From: an uncultured bacterium
GTDB taxonomy: Bacteria; Bacillota; Clostridia; Lachnospirales; Lachnospiraceae
Direction of reading: 5' to 3'
Assembly (NCBI GenBank): GCA_945828315.1
Contig: CALZQA010000012.1
Location: 1 to 44,992, forward strand
DNA: 44,992 nt
The notes beneath the pieces were generated by a model, which worked only from the letters and a program-made list of their open reading frames with translations, did no database searches and was not told the origin of the DNA. Made by a program: the position numbers and the translations under genes. Positions within the stretch are counted from its first letter, which is position 1; each line of letters begins with the position of its first letter. Below, piece by piece: positions 1-9,376 of this stretch.

Positions 1-30
1 TTATAATAGTATAACACTTTTCAGATATAA

Positions 31-74
31 AAAAAAGCAAAAAAACAGCCATCCCATCGCGGAATGACTGTTTT
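31..74 (-). terminator. Rho-independent terminator of csp
   Basis: On the minus strand a stem of about 13 pairs (AACAGTCATTCC against GGATGGCTGTT, with G-U pairs) closes a short loop and runs into a long T-rich tract. It begins about 28 nt after the csp stop codon, so it ends that monocistronic transcript. Confidence 0.8.
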
Positions 75-102
75 CATCTGCAAAACAAAATATTGTGGCA
101 AA

Positions 103-306
103 TTATGAAAGTCTGGTTACGTTTGCTGCCTGAGGTCCTTTTTCTCCCTCTACAACTTCGAACTCAACCTTCTCGCCATCCTTCAATTCCTTGAAGCCGT
201 CCATATTCAGTGCTGAGAAATGAACAAATACTTCGTTGCCGGCTTCATCAGAAATAAATCCGTAGCCTTTTTTTGCATTAAACCACTTTACAGTTCCCTG
301 CTGCAT
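103..306 (-). CDS. Cold-shock protein, CspA/CspB family
   Basis: This is a 67-residue single cold-shock domain, the normal length for the family. RNP1 (KGYGFI, residues 13-18) and RNP2 (VFVHF, residues 26-30) are intact, so it should bind single-stranded RNA and DNA and act as an RNA chaperone in the cytoplasm. The start at the ATG of [10 protein letters not shown] is fixed by an AGGAGG at 313-318. A seven-residue upstream extension is possible in frame but lacks a ribosome site. The gene has its own sigma-A promoter (388-416), a leader of about 75 nt and its own terminator. Which Csp paralogue it is cannot be told from sequence. Confidence 0.95.
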   Translation of the reverse strand: MQQGTVKWFNAKKGYGFISDEAGNEVFVHFSALNMDGFKELKDGEKVEFEVVEGEKGPQAANVTRLS

Positions 307-387
307 AATACTTCCTCCTAAACTCAATTAGATATTACTTGGAATTTCACGTCCTTTTTAGGCGCAGCTTTTTTAAATTCCTTACTC

Positions 388-416
388 AACATAGCATGTT
401 TTGGCAAATTTGTCAA
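388..416 (-). promoter_or_regulatory. Sigma-A promoter of csp
   Basis: The minus strand reads TTGACA, a 17-nt spacer, then TATGTT preceded by an extended -10 TG. Transcription would start near 381, giving an untranslated leader of about 75 nt. The leader contains a possible GGAATTT/AAATTCC pairing (341-381), the kind of structure seen in thermoregulated csp leaders. Confidence 0.75.
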
Positions 417-442
417 TTCTTTTTATTTAAAACTTCATTTTT

Positions 443-1282
443 TTATCTAACATGCACATCCAATTGCGGAAATGCGATCTCTATACCAGCCTCATCCAGC
501 GCCAGCTTAATCTGCTCATTCAATTCCCACTTCTCATCCCAATATTCATCGGGAGTCGTCCAGACGCGAACCGCCAGCTTGATGCTGCTCTCTGCCAGCT
601 CCCAGACGAGGATCTCCACCGGCTCATCCTGCATCCGGTGCGTTGAGCGCTCCGCCACCTGCCGGAGCACCTGCTTTGCGCGCTGCAGATCGGCATTGTA
701 CGAGATGTCCACCAGAACATCCAGCCTGCGGATACCGCTCTTTGTCAGATTTGTAATACTGCCATTTGCAAGTGTGCCATTGGGGATCACGATCAGCTTC
801 TGCTCTGCTGTCTGCAGCGTCGTATAAAAGATCGATATCTCTTTGACATCGCCCTCGTTATTTCCCGTACCGTCAATGATATAATCGCCTACGGTAAAGG
901 GCTTTAACAACAAAATGAGCACGCCTCCCGCAAAATTGGAAAGGCTTCCCTGCAAAGCAAGTCCCAGCGTCAGTCCGGCTGAACCCAGCACTGCTACCAC
1001 CGATGCTGTTGTGACGCCGAAAAATCCAAGGATCATCAAGATCAATATAAAATAACCCGCAACTTTAGCAATGGCATCCAAAAACTGCTGAACACCTTCA
1101 TCTACATTATGGCGCGCCAACACCTTCTTTAACAGCCTGCGCAGCCACTTGATGACCCGCACTCCTATCACATACACAATCACAGCGCCGATCACAGACA
1201 ACGCAAAATTGATCAGCGTCGGACCCAGTTTTTTTAAATATGATTCCAAAACAGATAAGTCTTCTGTTTCAATCGTCATCAT
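443..1282 (-). CDS. MscS-family small-conductance mechanosensitive channel
   Basis: This 279-residue protein is close to the 286 residues of E. coli MscS. It has three hydrophobic segments (about 21-44, 70-90 and 93-125). The last is the glycine/alanine-rich pore helix with the motif AGLTLGLALQGSLSNFAGG. It is followed by the beta domain (FTVGDYI, VIPNG) and a mixed alpha/beta C-terminus. It should open under membrane tension to release solutes on osmotic downshock. AGGAG at 1290-1294 is correctly spaced for the ATG at 1282; an ATG at 1288 sits too close. The gene follows the DUF1015 gene by 13 nt and is the last of the serine block. Confidence 0.93.
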   Translation of the reverse strand: MMTIETEDLSVLESYLKKLGPTLINFALSVIGAVIVYVIGVRVIKWLRRLLKKVLARHNVDEGVQQFLDAIAKVAGYFILILMILGFFGVTTASVVAVLGSAGLTLGLALQGSLSNFAGGVLILLLKPFTVGDYIIDGTGNNEGDVKEISIFYTTLQTAEQKLIVIPNGTLANGSITNLTKSGIRRLDVLVDISYNADLQRAKQVLRQVAERSTHRMQDEPVEILVWELAESSIKLAVRVWTTPDEYWDEKWELNEQIKLALDEAGIEIAFPQLDVHVR

Positions 1283-1295
1283 AGACATACTCCTG

Positions 1296-2537
1296 TTAAA
1301 TCTCGTGTATAAAGAGACCGCTGCGCAGCTTCGGCTCAAACCAGGTTGATTTCGGCGGCATCAAAAGTCCTGCATCCGCCACTGCAAACAGCTCCTGAAT
1401 ATCTGTAGGATACATGGCAAACGCGCAGACACTGTCACCGTCCGCACCGCAGCGCCGCTCCAGCTCATCCAGCCCACGGATACCACCCACAAAATCAATG
1501 CGCTTATCCGTCTTCGGATCACCAATGCCCAGCACCGGTGCCAGAAGCAATTCCTGCAGCAAGGATACATCCAACCCCTTCACAGGATCTGTGCTGCGGT
1601 CAGCCTCTCTGATCGTGCAGAGATACCAGTTTCCGTCCAGATACATGGAGAAATCACCTTTTTTTGCCGGTTTTCTGTCCTCTTTTGCCACCTGCTCCAC
1701 ATCAAAGAGTTCCTGTACCTTCGATAAAAATGCATCGCAGGATAGTCCGTTCAGATCCTTTACCACACGGTTGTAATCCATGATCATCAGTTCCTCATCC
1801 GGGAACAACACAGACAGAAAATAATTGAATTCCTCGGAGCCGTCGAAATCAGGATGCTCTGCTCTGCGCTTGAATCCCACCTTGACCGCAGAAGCCGCAC
1901 GATGATGTCCGTCCGCAATATAGATCTCACCGATACTGTCAAAGGCTTCTCGGATCTCCTGAATGTCATCTTTTGCGTTGATCACCCATACGCGGTGCCG
2001 GATACCATCCTCTGAAGTAAAATCATACACAGCCGCCGTTTGTTTTGTCTTCGCCACGATCTCACGGATCACCGCATTTGCGCGATAGGAAAGAAAGATC
2101 GGACCGGTCTGCGCGTTGCAGCTGTCCACATGGTGAATACGGTCTGCCTCCTTGTCCGCTCTCGTGTTCTCGTGCTTTTTGATCACCTGGTTTGCATAGT
2201 CATCAATGGAAGCACACGCCACGATACCAGTCTGCACGCGTCCGTCCATCGTCAGTTCATAAATGTAATAGCAAGGAGCGTCCTCCCGCAGGAAGTCTCC
2301 TTTTTCAATCTTTTCCCAGAGCAGATCGTGTGCCTTTTCGTACACACACTCTGCATAGGTGTCCACCGAATCATCAAACTGCGTCTCTGCCCGGTCGATA
2401 TTTAAGAAGGAGTCCGGATTGCCTTTGACAGCCTCCTTTGCCTCCTGCCTGTTATACACATCATAAGGCAAAGCGGCGATTGCCGCCGCTTTTTCGGGAA
2501 TCGGGCGAATTGCCCGAAAAGGTCTGATATTTGCCAT
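1296..2537 (-). CDS. DUF1015 family protein, coupled to serA
   Basis: This 413-residue protein belongs to DUF1015 (COG4198). The conserved ADGHHR signature is at residues 208-213, and a KHENTR...DR segment lies near 120-133. The DGHHR motif recalls the ParB/SerK fold, whose archaeal member phosphorylates free serine, but activity here is inference. The start at MANIRPFRAIRP overlaps the serA stop as TAATG, so translation is probably coupled; the ribosome site (AAGGGTGA) is weak, as expected for a coupled gene. The order serC-serA-DUF1015 suggests a role in serine or phosphoserine metabolism. No phosphoserine phosphatase (serB) is in the window. Confidence 0.9.
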   Translation of the reverse strand: MANIRPFRAIRPIPEKAAAIAALPYDVYNRQEAKEAVKGNPDSFLNIDRAETQFDDSVDTYAECVYEKAHDLLWEKIEKGDFLREDAPCYYIYELTMDGRVQTGIVACASIDDYANQVIKKHENTRADKEADRIHHVDSCNAQTGPIFLSYRANAVIREIVAKTKQTAAVYDFTSEDGIRHRVWVINAKDDIQEIREAFDSIGEIYIADGHHRAASAVKVGFKRRAEHPDFDGSEEFNYFLSVLFPDEELMIMDYNRVVKDLNGLSCDAFLSKVQELFDVEQVAKEDRKPAKKGDFSMYLDGNWYLCTIREADRSTDPVKGLDVSLLQELLLAPVLGIGDPKTDKRIDFVGGIRGLDELERRCGADGDSVCAFAMYPTDIQELFAVADAGLLMPPKSTWFEPKLRSGLFIHEI

Positions 2538-3700
2538 TATTTGATCACCCTTGCCTTGAACACACCGGGCAGACTGCACATTTTATCCATTACCTCTGCA
2601 GGAACCGGAGCATCCACATCCATCATCGTATACGCGTAGTCACCCTTACTCTTGTTTGACATGTTGTCAATATTTACACCGGCATCACCTAATACTGCAG
2701 TAAATCTTCCGATCGTACCTTTCTCGTTCTTGTGAAGGAAAGCGATACGGCTTGCTGTCTGGCACACACCCATGTCACAGTTGGGATAATTGACAGAATT
2801 CTTGATATTTCCGTTTTCCATATAGTCACGGATCTCCTTTACAGCCATCACCGCACAGTTATCCTCAGACTCCTCGGTGGAAGCGCCAAGATGGGGACTT
2901 ACAATACAGCCGGGTGTACCCACCGTTGTAGGATTTGGGAAGTCGGATACATACTTGCGGATCTTTCCCTCAGCCAGAGCCTTTACCATTGCCTCCTCAT
3001 CTACGAGCAGATCTCTTGCAAAATTCAGTACAACAGCAGTCGGCTTCATCATTGCGATCGCATCTGCGTTGATCATCTTCTTTGTCGCATCCATGAGCGG
3101 CACATGTACAGTGATGTAATCGCACTCTTTATAAATGGTCTCCAGATCATTGATATGCTTGACATCGCGTGACAGGTTCCATGCAGCATTGACAGAGATG
3201 TAAGGATCATAACCGTAAACCTCCATGCCGAAGTGTCTCGCGGTGTTTGCAACCTTGATACCGATCGCACCAAGTCCGATCACACCGAGCTTTTTACCAG
3301 CAAGCTCCGTACCTGCAAAGTTCTTTTTCTGCTTCTCTGCAACCTTTGCGATATCTGCGTTTCCGGCCTCTGAAGCACACCAGTTAATGCCTCCGACAAC
3401 GTCACGGGCTGCCAGGAGCATACCTGCAAATACAAGCTCTTTCACGCCGTTTGCATTTGCTCCGGGTGTATTGAATACAACAATACCTTTCTCCGCACAT
3501 TTATCTAACGGAATGTTATTGACTCCGGCGCCGGCTCTTGCCACTGCCTCTAAACAATCCGGCAACTCCAGCTCATGCATGGATGCGGAACGCACAAGCA
3601 CTGCCTGCGCATCCTTTAACTCTTCTACTTTTTTATAGTCATCGCTCAGCAGGTCAAGTCCCACGCCTGCGATCGGATTCAAGCAAGTATAATTATACAT
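2537..3700 (-). CDS. serA: D-3-phosphoglycerate dehydrogenase, short ACT-containing form
   Basis: This enzyme oxidises 3-phosphoglycerate to 3-phosphohydroxypyruvate with NAD, the first step of serine synthesis. The 387 residues show the Rossmann dinucleotide motif LGVIGLGAIG (138-147), the substrate-binding arginine R229 and the catalytic histidine H270 (SPHLGAST). A C-terminal ACT domain (from about 329) probably senses serine. The loop between R229 and H270 is about 11 residues shorter than in E. coli SerA, and the usual glutamate-containing DVF..EP stretch is replaced by SDFPNPT. The start is taken at MYNYTCLN, whose AGGAGG at 3713-3718 is 12 nt away; an ATG three codons earlier is too close to it. 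It directly follows serC. Confidence 0.93.
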   Translation of the reverse strand: MYNYTCLNPIAGVGLDLLSDDYKKVEELKDAQAVLVRSASMHELELPDCLEAVARAGAGVNNIPLDKCAEKGIVVFNTPGANANGVKELVFAGMLLAARDVVGGINWCASEAGNADIAKVAEKQKKNFAGTELAGKKLGVIGLGAIGIKVANTARHFGMEVYGYDPYISVNAAWNLSRDVKHINDLETIYKECDYITVHVPLMDATKKMINADAIAMMKPTAVVLNFARDLLVDEEAMVKALAEGKIRKYVSDFPNPTTVGTPGCIVSPHLGASTEESEDNCAVMAVKEIRDYMENGNIKNSVNYPNCDMGVCQTASRIAFLHKNEKGTIGRFTAVLGDAGVNIDNMSNKSKGDYAYTMMDVDAPVPAEVMDKMCSLPGVFKARVIK

Positions 3701-3701
3701 T

Positions 3702-4784
3702 TTAAGCATTTTCCTCCTCGAATTTCTTCATAAATGCAACCAGCTTCTCTACACCCTCGATGGGCATTGCATTGTAGATGGATGCGCGCATACCTCCAAC
3801 GGTACGATGTCCTTTCAGATTTTCAAAACCGGCTGCCTTTGCCTCTGCGACAAATTTTGCATCCAGATCCGCATCTCCGGTCACGAAAGGCACATTCATC
3901 AGTGAACGGTCCTCTTTACGAACAGTTCCCTTGAACAGCTTACTCTGATCCAGAAAATCATAAAGGATCTTTGCCTTTTTCTCATTGTGCTCTTTCATTG
4001 CCTGCAGACCGCCCATCTTTTTGATCCACTTGAACACTTTACCGCAGATGTAAATGCCGTAGCAGGGTGGTGTATTGTAAAGGCTGTCGTTGTCTGCCTG
4101 GGTCTTGTATTTTAACATGGTCGGTGTTCCGGGCAATACATCATCACGGATCAGATCTTCACGAATGATCACGATAACAACTCCTGCAGGTCCTACGTTT
4201 TTCTGTACTCCGCCGTAGATCACACCATACTTTGTCACATCGACAGGCTCAGATAAAAAGCAGGAAGAAACATCTGCCACGAGATCCACACCCTTGGTAT
4301 TCGGCAATGTCTTATACTTGGTTCCGTAGATCGTATTGTTCTCACAGATATACACATAATCCATGTCGTCCGTAATCGGCAGATCAGAACAATCAGGAAT
4401 GTATGAAAATGTTTCGTCAGCGGAAGATGCAAGTTCTACTGCCTCGCCATACATTTTTGCCTCCTGAAATGCTTTCTTAGCCCACTGTCCCGTAATAATA
4501 TATCCGGCCTTTTTATTTTTCATCAGATTCATCGGGATTGCCGCAAACTGCTGGGATGCACCTCCCTGTAAGAACAGCACCTTGTAATTATCAGGGATGT
4601 TCATCAGATCGCGGATATCTGCCTCTGCCTCCTTGATGATCTGGTCATACACCTTGGAGCGATGTGACATTTCCATGACAGACATACCGCATCCCTTATA
4701 GTCAAGCATCTCGTCTGCTGCTTCCTTTAATACTTCCTCCGGCAACACCGCCGGTCCTGCAGAAAAATTATATACTCTGCTCAT
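3702..4784 (-). CDS. serC: Phosphoserine aminotransferase
   Basis: This enzyme transfers an amino group from glutamate to 3-phosphohydroxypyruvate to give phosphoserine. The 360 residues match the usual length. The PLP lysine is K195 in YGGVQKNVGPAG, and D171 in VADVSS should contact the pyridine nitrogen. The N-terminal FSAGPAVLPEEV is typical of the family. AGGAGG lies 8 nt upstream of the ATG. serA begins at the stop codon of this gene, so the two are translationally linked. It follows ilvB by 27 nt. Confidence 0.96.
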   Translation of the reverse strand: MSRVYNFSAGPAVLPEEVLKEAADEMLDYKGCGMSVMEMSHRSKVYDQIIKEAEADIRDLMNIPDNYKVLFLQGGASQQFAAIPMNLMKNKKAGYIITGQWAKKAFQEAKMYGEAVELASSADETFSYIPDCSDLPITDDMDYVYICENNTIYGTKYKTLPNTKGVDLVADVSSCFLSEPVDVTKYGVIYGGVQKNVGPAGVVIVIIREDLIRDDVLPGTPTMLKYKTQADNDSLYNTPPCYGIYICGKVFKWIKKMGGLQAMKEHNEKKAKILYDFLDQSKLFKGTVRKEDRSLMNVPFVTGDADLDAKFVAEAKAAGFENLKGHRTVGGMRASIYNAMPIEGVEKLVAFMKKFEEENA

Positions 4785-4811
4785 TATGATATCCTCCTCG
4801 TAATTATAAAG

Positions 4812-6497
4812 CTAATTTGTTTTATTTTTCAGATCTTCGTCTGTAAAAGCCTCACTGATCGGTGCACCCGGCGCTACCATCGGCCACACCTTGTCATCAC
4901 AGTCAATGATCGCATCGATCACGACCGGTCCCGGTGTCGCAAGTGCCTTTGCAAAAACCTCATCAAATTCCTCCCGGGTCGTCGCGCGAAGTCCGGTGGC
5001 GCCCATTGCCTCCGCAAGCTTCACATAATCCACGCCGTCGTCCAGCACCGTTGCTGAATAATGCTGATTGTAAAACAGATCCTGCCACTGGCGTACCATG
5101 CCAAGCACATGATTATTGACAATAACCTCGATCAGCGACAGCTTTTGTCTTGCTGCTGTCGCGATCTCGTTCATGTTCATGCGGAAGCATCCATCACCGG
5201 CAAAATTGACAACCTGCTTGTCGGGATTTGCCACCTGCGCGCCGATCGCAGCGCCCAGACCATATCCCATCGTTCCCAGACCGCCGGAAGTAAGAAGCGT
5301 GCGGGGTTTGCTATATTTATAATACTGCGCCGCCCACATTTGGTGCTGCCCAACCTCTGTAACGATGATCGCATCGCCCTTCGTCTGTTTGTAGATCTGT
5401 TCCATCATATACGGACCGCTCAATCCGGTATCTGCATATTTCAGTGGATATTTTTCCTTGAGTCCGGCAATATATTCCAGCCACTCACGATGATCCTGCT
5501 GTTCTAACTGATCGTTGATCCGGGCAAGGATCTCTTTTGCATCCCCGATGACACTGGCGGTCACCGGAATATTTTTATTTACTTCCGCCGCATCAATATC
5601 GATCTGTATGATCTTTGCCTTACGCGCAAATTTGCCTGCATTTCCGATGACGCGGTCAGAAAATCGCGCTCCGATAACAACAAGCAGATCACACTCACTG
5701 ACACCGAAGTTTGACACCTTTGTGCCGTGCATACCGAGCATTCCGGTATAGAGCGGATCTGTACCGTCAAAGGCACCCTTTCCCATAAGGGAATCACAGA
5801 CCGGCGCCCGCATCAGCGATACAAATTTTTTCAGTTCCTCCGATGCACCCGAGATCACTGCGCCGCCGCCCACAAAAATATACGGTTTTTTCGCTTTTTT
5901 CATGTACGAAAGCGCCGTCTCGATCTCCTGCTCCGAGATCGGATGTGCACTGCGCGGTGTCTGTTCTATCATAGCCGGCTCATACTCCGCTTTATTTGCT
6001 GTCACATCCTTCGGAACATCGACAAGCACCGGACCCGGTCTGCCTTTTTTTGCAATGGAAAATGCACGGCGGATCGTCGCTGCCAGATCACCCACATCCT
6101 TGACGATAAAGTTATGTTTTGTGATCGGCATTGTCACTCCGGTAATATCAATCTCCTGAAAACTGTCTTTTCCCAGCAGCGATACACCAACATTACAGGT
6201 GATCGCCACCACCGGAACAGAATCCATATAGGCCGTTGCGATACCGGTGACCAGATTGGTCGCACCCGGTCCGGAGGTTGCAAGACACACACCGACTTTT
6301 CCGGTGCTTCTCGCATAACCATCCGCCGCATGGCTGGCCCCCTGTTCATGGGAGGTCAGAATGTGTCTGATTTCATCACTATGCTTATATAACTCATCAT
6401 AGACATTTAAGATCGCACCGCCCGGATAACCGAATACCGTATCCACGCCCTGCTCCTTTAAACACTCAATGATGATCTCTGCGCCTGTGAGCTGCAT
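4812..6497 (-). CDS. ilvB: Acetolactate synthase, large catalytic subunit
   Basis: This ThDP enzyme condenses two pyruvates to acetolactate, or pyruvate and 2-oxobutyrate to acetohydroxybutyrate, for valine, leucine and isoleucine. The 561 residues contain the catalytic glutamate E51 (SHEQGASHAADGYAR), the FAD-domain region and the ThDP signature GDG...NN (434-462). AGGGGAAG precedes the ATG. It lies 22 nt after ilvD in a leuB-ilvD-ilvB order. No regulatory small subunit (ilvN) is present between ilvB and serC or elsewhere in the window, so either it is encoded elsewhere or the enzyme works alone. Confidence 0.95.
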   Translation of the reverse strand: MQLTGAEIIIECLKEQGVDTVFGYPGGAILNVYDELYKHSDEIRHILTSHEQGASHAADGYARSTGKVGVCLATSGPGATNLVTGIATAYMDSVPVVAITCNVGVSLLGKDSFQEIDITGVTMPITKHNFIVKDVGDLAATIRRAFSIAKKGRPGPVLVDVPKDVTANKAEYEPAMIEQTPRSAHPISEQEIETALSYMKKAKKPYIFVGGGAVISGASEELKKFVSLMRAPVCDSLMGKGAFDGTDPLYTGMLGMHGTKVSNFGVSECDLLVVIGARFSDRVIGNAGKFARKAKIIQIDIDAAEVNKNIPVTASVIGDAKEILARINDQLEQQDHREWLEYIAGLKEKYPLKYADTGLSGPYMMEQIYKQTKGDAIIVTEVGQHQMWAAQYYKYSKPRTLLTSGGLGTMGYGLGAAIGAQVANPDKQVVNFAGDGCFRMNMNEIATAARQKLSLIEVIVNNHVLGMVRQWQDLFYNQHYSATVLDDGVDYVKLAEAMGATGLRATTREEFDEVFAKALATPGPVVIDAIIDCDDKVWPMVAPGAPISEAFTDEDLKNKTN

Positions 6498-6519
6498 GTT
6501 TCTTCCCCTTTACTAAGTA

Positions 6520-8184
6520 TTACTTTATTTCCAAGATCGCACCACGGTTTCCTGATGTGACCATCTTCTCATAACGTGCCAGATATCCGGTTGTTACCTT
6601 TGGCTCTCTGGGCTGCCATTTTGCCTTTCTTGCTGCCAGTTCCTCATCAGAAACCTTTAACTCCAGTTTCATCTCAGGAATGTTGATGCTGATGATATCA
6701 CCCTCCTCGACAAGCGCGATCGGTCCGCCGACTGCCGCTTCCGGCGAAACGTGTCCGATGGACGCACCACGACTCGCGCCGGAAAAACGTCCGTCAGTGA
6801 TCAGCGCAACGGAAGATCCCAGGCCCATACCGGCGATGGCAGAAGTCGGATTTAACATCTCGCGCATACCGGGACCACCCTTCGGTCCCTCATAGCGGAT
6901 AACAACAACATCGCCGCTGACGATCTTGCCGCCCTTGATGGCTGCGATCGCATCCTCCTCACAGTCAAATACGCGTGCGGGGCCTTCATGTACAAGCATC
7001 TCCTCGACAACCGCGGAGCGCTTTACAACCGATCCGTCCGGTGCCAAATTACCCTTTAATACGGCAAGACCGCCGGTCTTACTGTAAGGATTATCCACGG
7101 TACGGATAACCTCAGGATTACGGTTAACAGCATTTTTGATATTTTCACCGATCGTCTGTCCGGTAACTGTCATACAGTCTGTATTCAAAAGTCCGATATC
7201 TGCCAGCTCCTTCATAACCGCGTACACACCGCCGGCCTCGTTCAGATCTTCCATATATGTAGGACCTGCCGGTGCCAGATGACACAGATTCGGTGTCTTC
7301 TCGCTGATGGGATTTGCATAGGAGATATCAAAATCGAAGCCGATCTCATGTGCGATGGCCGGCAGATGCAGCATACTGTTTGTGGAACATCCCAGCGCCA
7401 TATCTACGGTCAGTGCATTGATGATAGACTCTTTTGTCATAATGTCACGAGGACGGATATTTTTACGGACAAGCTCCATAACAGCCATTCCTGCATGCTT
7501 TGCAAGCTTAATACGCTCAGAGTAAACTGCGGGGATCGTTCCGTTTCCGGAAAGACCCATGCCCAGAGCCTCTGTCAGACAGTTCATGGAATTTGCAGTG
7601 TACATGCCGGAGCAGGATCCACAGGTCGGACATACCTTGTTCTCAAACTCGGTCACGTCATCCTCGGTCATCGTACCTGCTGCATAACTGCCGACCGCCT
7701 CAAACATGGAAGAAAGACTGCGCTTCTGTCCTTTGACATGTCCTGCCAGCATCGGACCTCCCGATACGAATACCGTCGGAATGTTGAGACGTGCTGCCGC
7801 CATCAGAAGTCCGGGCACATTCTTGTCACAGTTAGGTACCATGACCAGCGCGTCAAACTGATGGGCAATTGCCATACACTCGGTAGAATCTGCGATCAGG
7901 TCACGTGTAACGAGGGAATATTTCATACCGATGTGTCCCATCGCAATACCATCACAGACTGCGATTGCAGGGAAAACGACCGGTACGCCACCTGCCTCGG
8001 CAACGCCGAGCTTTACAGCGTCAACGATCTTGTCAATATTCATATGTCCCGGCACGATCTCGTTGTATGAACTCACGATACCGACCATGGGCTTTTTTAA
8101 CTCTTCTTTGGTAAATCCCAATGCATTGAAAAGGCTTCTTGCCGGTGCCTGCTGCATACCGGCGCGTGCATTATCACTGATCAT
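6520..8184 (-). CDS. ilvD: Dihydroxyacid dehydratase
   Basis: This Fe-S enzyme dehydrates 2,3-dihydroxyisovalerate and 2,3-dihydroxy-3-methylvalerate to the 2-oxo acids. The 554 residues carry the cysteine motifs NCDKNVPG (C119) and [15 protein letters not shown] (C191 as likely cluster ligand), and the C-terminal [19 protein letters not shown] signature. At the place where [2Fe-2S]-type enzymes have a third cysteine this protein reads [10 protein letters not shown], which fits the oxygen-labile [4Fe-4S] class expected in an anaerobe. GAGGAT precedes the ATG. It sits between leuB and ilvB with gaps of 22-23 nt. Confidence 0.96.
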   Translation of the reverse strand: MISDNARAGMQQAPARSLFNALGFTKEELKKPMVGIVSSYNEIVPGHMNIDKIVDAVKLGVAEAGGVPVVFPAIAVCDGIAMGHIGMKYSLVTRDLIADSTECMAIAHQFDALVMVPNCDKNVPGLLMAAARLNIPTVFVSGGPMLAGHVKGQKRSLSSMFEAVGSYAAGTMTEDDVTEFENKVCPTCGSCSGMYTANSMNCLTEALGMGLSGNGTIPAVYSERIKLAKHAGMAVMELVRKNIRPRDIMTKESIINALTVDMALGCSTNSMLHLPAIAHEIGFDFDISYANPISEKTPNLCHLAPAGPTYMEDLNEAGGVYAVMKELADIGLLNTDCMTVTGQTIGENIKNAVNRNPEVIRTVDNPYSKTGGLAVLKGNLAPDGSVVKRSAVVEEMLVHEGPARVFDCEEDAIAAIKGGKIVSGDVVVIRYEGPKGGPGMREMLNPTSAIAGMGLGSSVALITDGRFSGASRGASIGHVSPEAAVGGPIALVEEGDIISINIPEMKLELKVSDEELAARKAKWQPREPKVTTGYLARYEKMVTSGNRGAILEIK

Positions 8185-8207
8185 TTCTTTATCCTCTTTT
8201 CCTGTTT

Positions 8208-9308
8208 TTATATTCTCTCACAGATCAGATCACCCATCTGAGCGGTGCCTACCTGTGTCACGTTCGCTTTCTTATCATCTTCCTGCGGCATAATGTCGAT
8301 CGTGCGGTATCCATCCTTTAATACCTGTTTTACCGCAGCTTCCACAGCATCTGCCTCAGCATCCAGATCAAAGCTATAGCGCAGCATCATCGCTGCACTT
8401 AAAATAGTTGCGATCGGATTTGCGATACCCTTTCCCGCGATATCCGGTGCTGAACCGCCACTGGGCTCATACAGACCAAACTTTGTATCATTTAAGCTTG
8501 CAGATGAAAGCATTCCGATGGAACCGGTCACCATGCTGGCTTCATCAGATAAAATATCGCCAAACATATTCTCTGTCAGAATGACATCGAACTGTTTCGG
8601 ATCCTTCACTAACTGCATGGCACAGTTATCCACCAGCATATGCTCATAAGTTACTTCCGGATAATCCTTTGCAACCTCCTCCACGATCTTTCTCCACAGA
8701 CGCGAAGAATCCAGCACATTTGCCTTATCCACACTCGTCACTTTTTTGCGGCGCTTCATTGCAATATCAAAGCCCCGGATCGCAATACGACGGATCTCAT
8801 TCTCGTTATAAGTCAATGTATCCACTGCTGTCATCACGCCGTCACGTTCTTCCGTCACGCGGTCGCCAAAATAAAGACCACCGGTCAGCTCACGCATGAT
8901 CATCATATCGAATCCATCACCGATAATATCATCGCGCAGCGGACATGCCTCCTTCAACTCCTCATACAGATATGCAGGACGCAGATTTGCAAACAGATTC
9001 AACGATTTGCGCAGTTTTAACAGTCCTGCTTCCGGGCGAAGATTCGGCGGCAGTTGATACCACGGCGAAGTAGCTGTGTTTCCGCCAATGGATCCCATCA
9101 GCACAGCATCACTGCCCTTTGCCTGTGCGATCGCCTCATCTGTCAGTGGAACTCCGGTCGCATCGATGGAACAACCACCCATCAGGATTTCCTCGTATGT
9201 AAAGCTGTGTTCAAATTTTTTCCCGATCGTATCCAATACTTTTTTTGCTTCTGCAACGACCTCCGGCCCGATACCGTCTCCGGCGATCACTCCTACATGA
9301 AAATTCAT
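8208..9308 (-). CDS. leuB: 3-isopropylmalate dehydrogenase
   Basis: This NAD enzyme oxidises and decarboxylates 3-isopropylmalate in leucine synthesis. The 366 residues contain [13 protein letters not shown] at the N-terminus, the substrate region and the metal/NAD signature [17 protein letters not shown], followed by [10 protein letters not shown]. The start at [12 protein letters not shown] is chosen because it follows AAAGGGA and matches family N-termini; a 21-residue upstream extension would be unlike the family. The other leucine genes leuA and leuCD are not here. The 68-nt gap to yajC holds a hairpin but no T-box leader. Confidence 0.96.
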   Translation of the reverse strand: MNFHVGVIAGDGIGPEVVAEAKKVLDTIGKKFEHSFTYEEILMGGCSIDATGVPLTDEAIAQAKGSDAVLMGSIGGNTATSPWYQLPPNLRPEAGLLKLRKSLNLFANLRPAYLYEELKEACPLRDDIIGDGFDMMIMRELTGGLYFGDRVTEERDGVMTAVDTLTYNENEIRRIAIRGFDIAMKRRKKVTSVDKANVLDSSRLWRKIVEEVAKDYPEVTYEHMLVDNCAMQLVKDPKQFDVILTENMFGDILSDEASMVTGSIGMLSSASLNDTKFGLYEPSGGSAPDIAGKGIANPIATILSAAMMLRYSFDLDAEADAVEAAVKQVLKDGYRTIDIMPQEDDKKANVTQVGTAQMGDLICERI

Positions 9309-9339
9309 CTTTTTCCCTTTCCGCATATATGCAGAGAAA

Positions 9340-9367
9340 GGCGTATACCAAAATTCTTGTATACGCC
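9340..9367 (-). terminator. Hairpin between yajC and leuB
   Basis: A perfect 9-bp inverted repeat (GGCGTATAC/GTATACGCC) starts about 10 nt past the yajC stop and is followed on the minus strand by only a mixed T/C tract (TTTCTCTGC). It may be a weak or partial terminator that lowers read-through into leuB. Confidence 0.45.
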
Positions 9368-9376
9368 CCACCCTAT

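Noticed and set aside
443-1339. N-terminally extended start for the MscS channel
   Set aside because: It would overlap the DUF1015 gene by more than 40 nt and has no ribosome site, while AGGAG at 1290-1294 fits the ATG at 1282.
7279-8070. 263-codon open frame on the plus strand inside ilvD
   Set aside because: It is antisense to a gene with complete dehydratase motifs, has no ribosome site and gives a low-complexity Cys/His/Arg-rich protein typical of a shadow frame.
9309-9376. T-box or leucine leader in front of leuB
   Set aside because: Only 68 nt separate leuB from yajC, too short for a T-box, and no Leu-rich leader peptide is present; only a plain hairpin was found.
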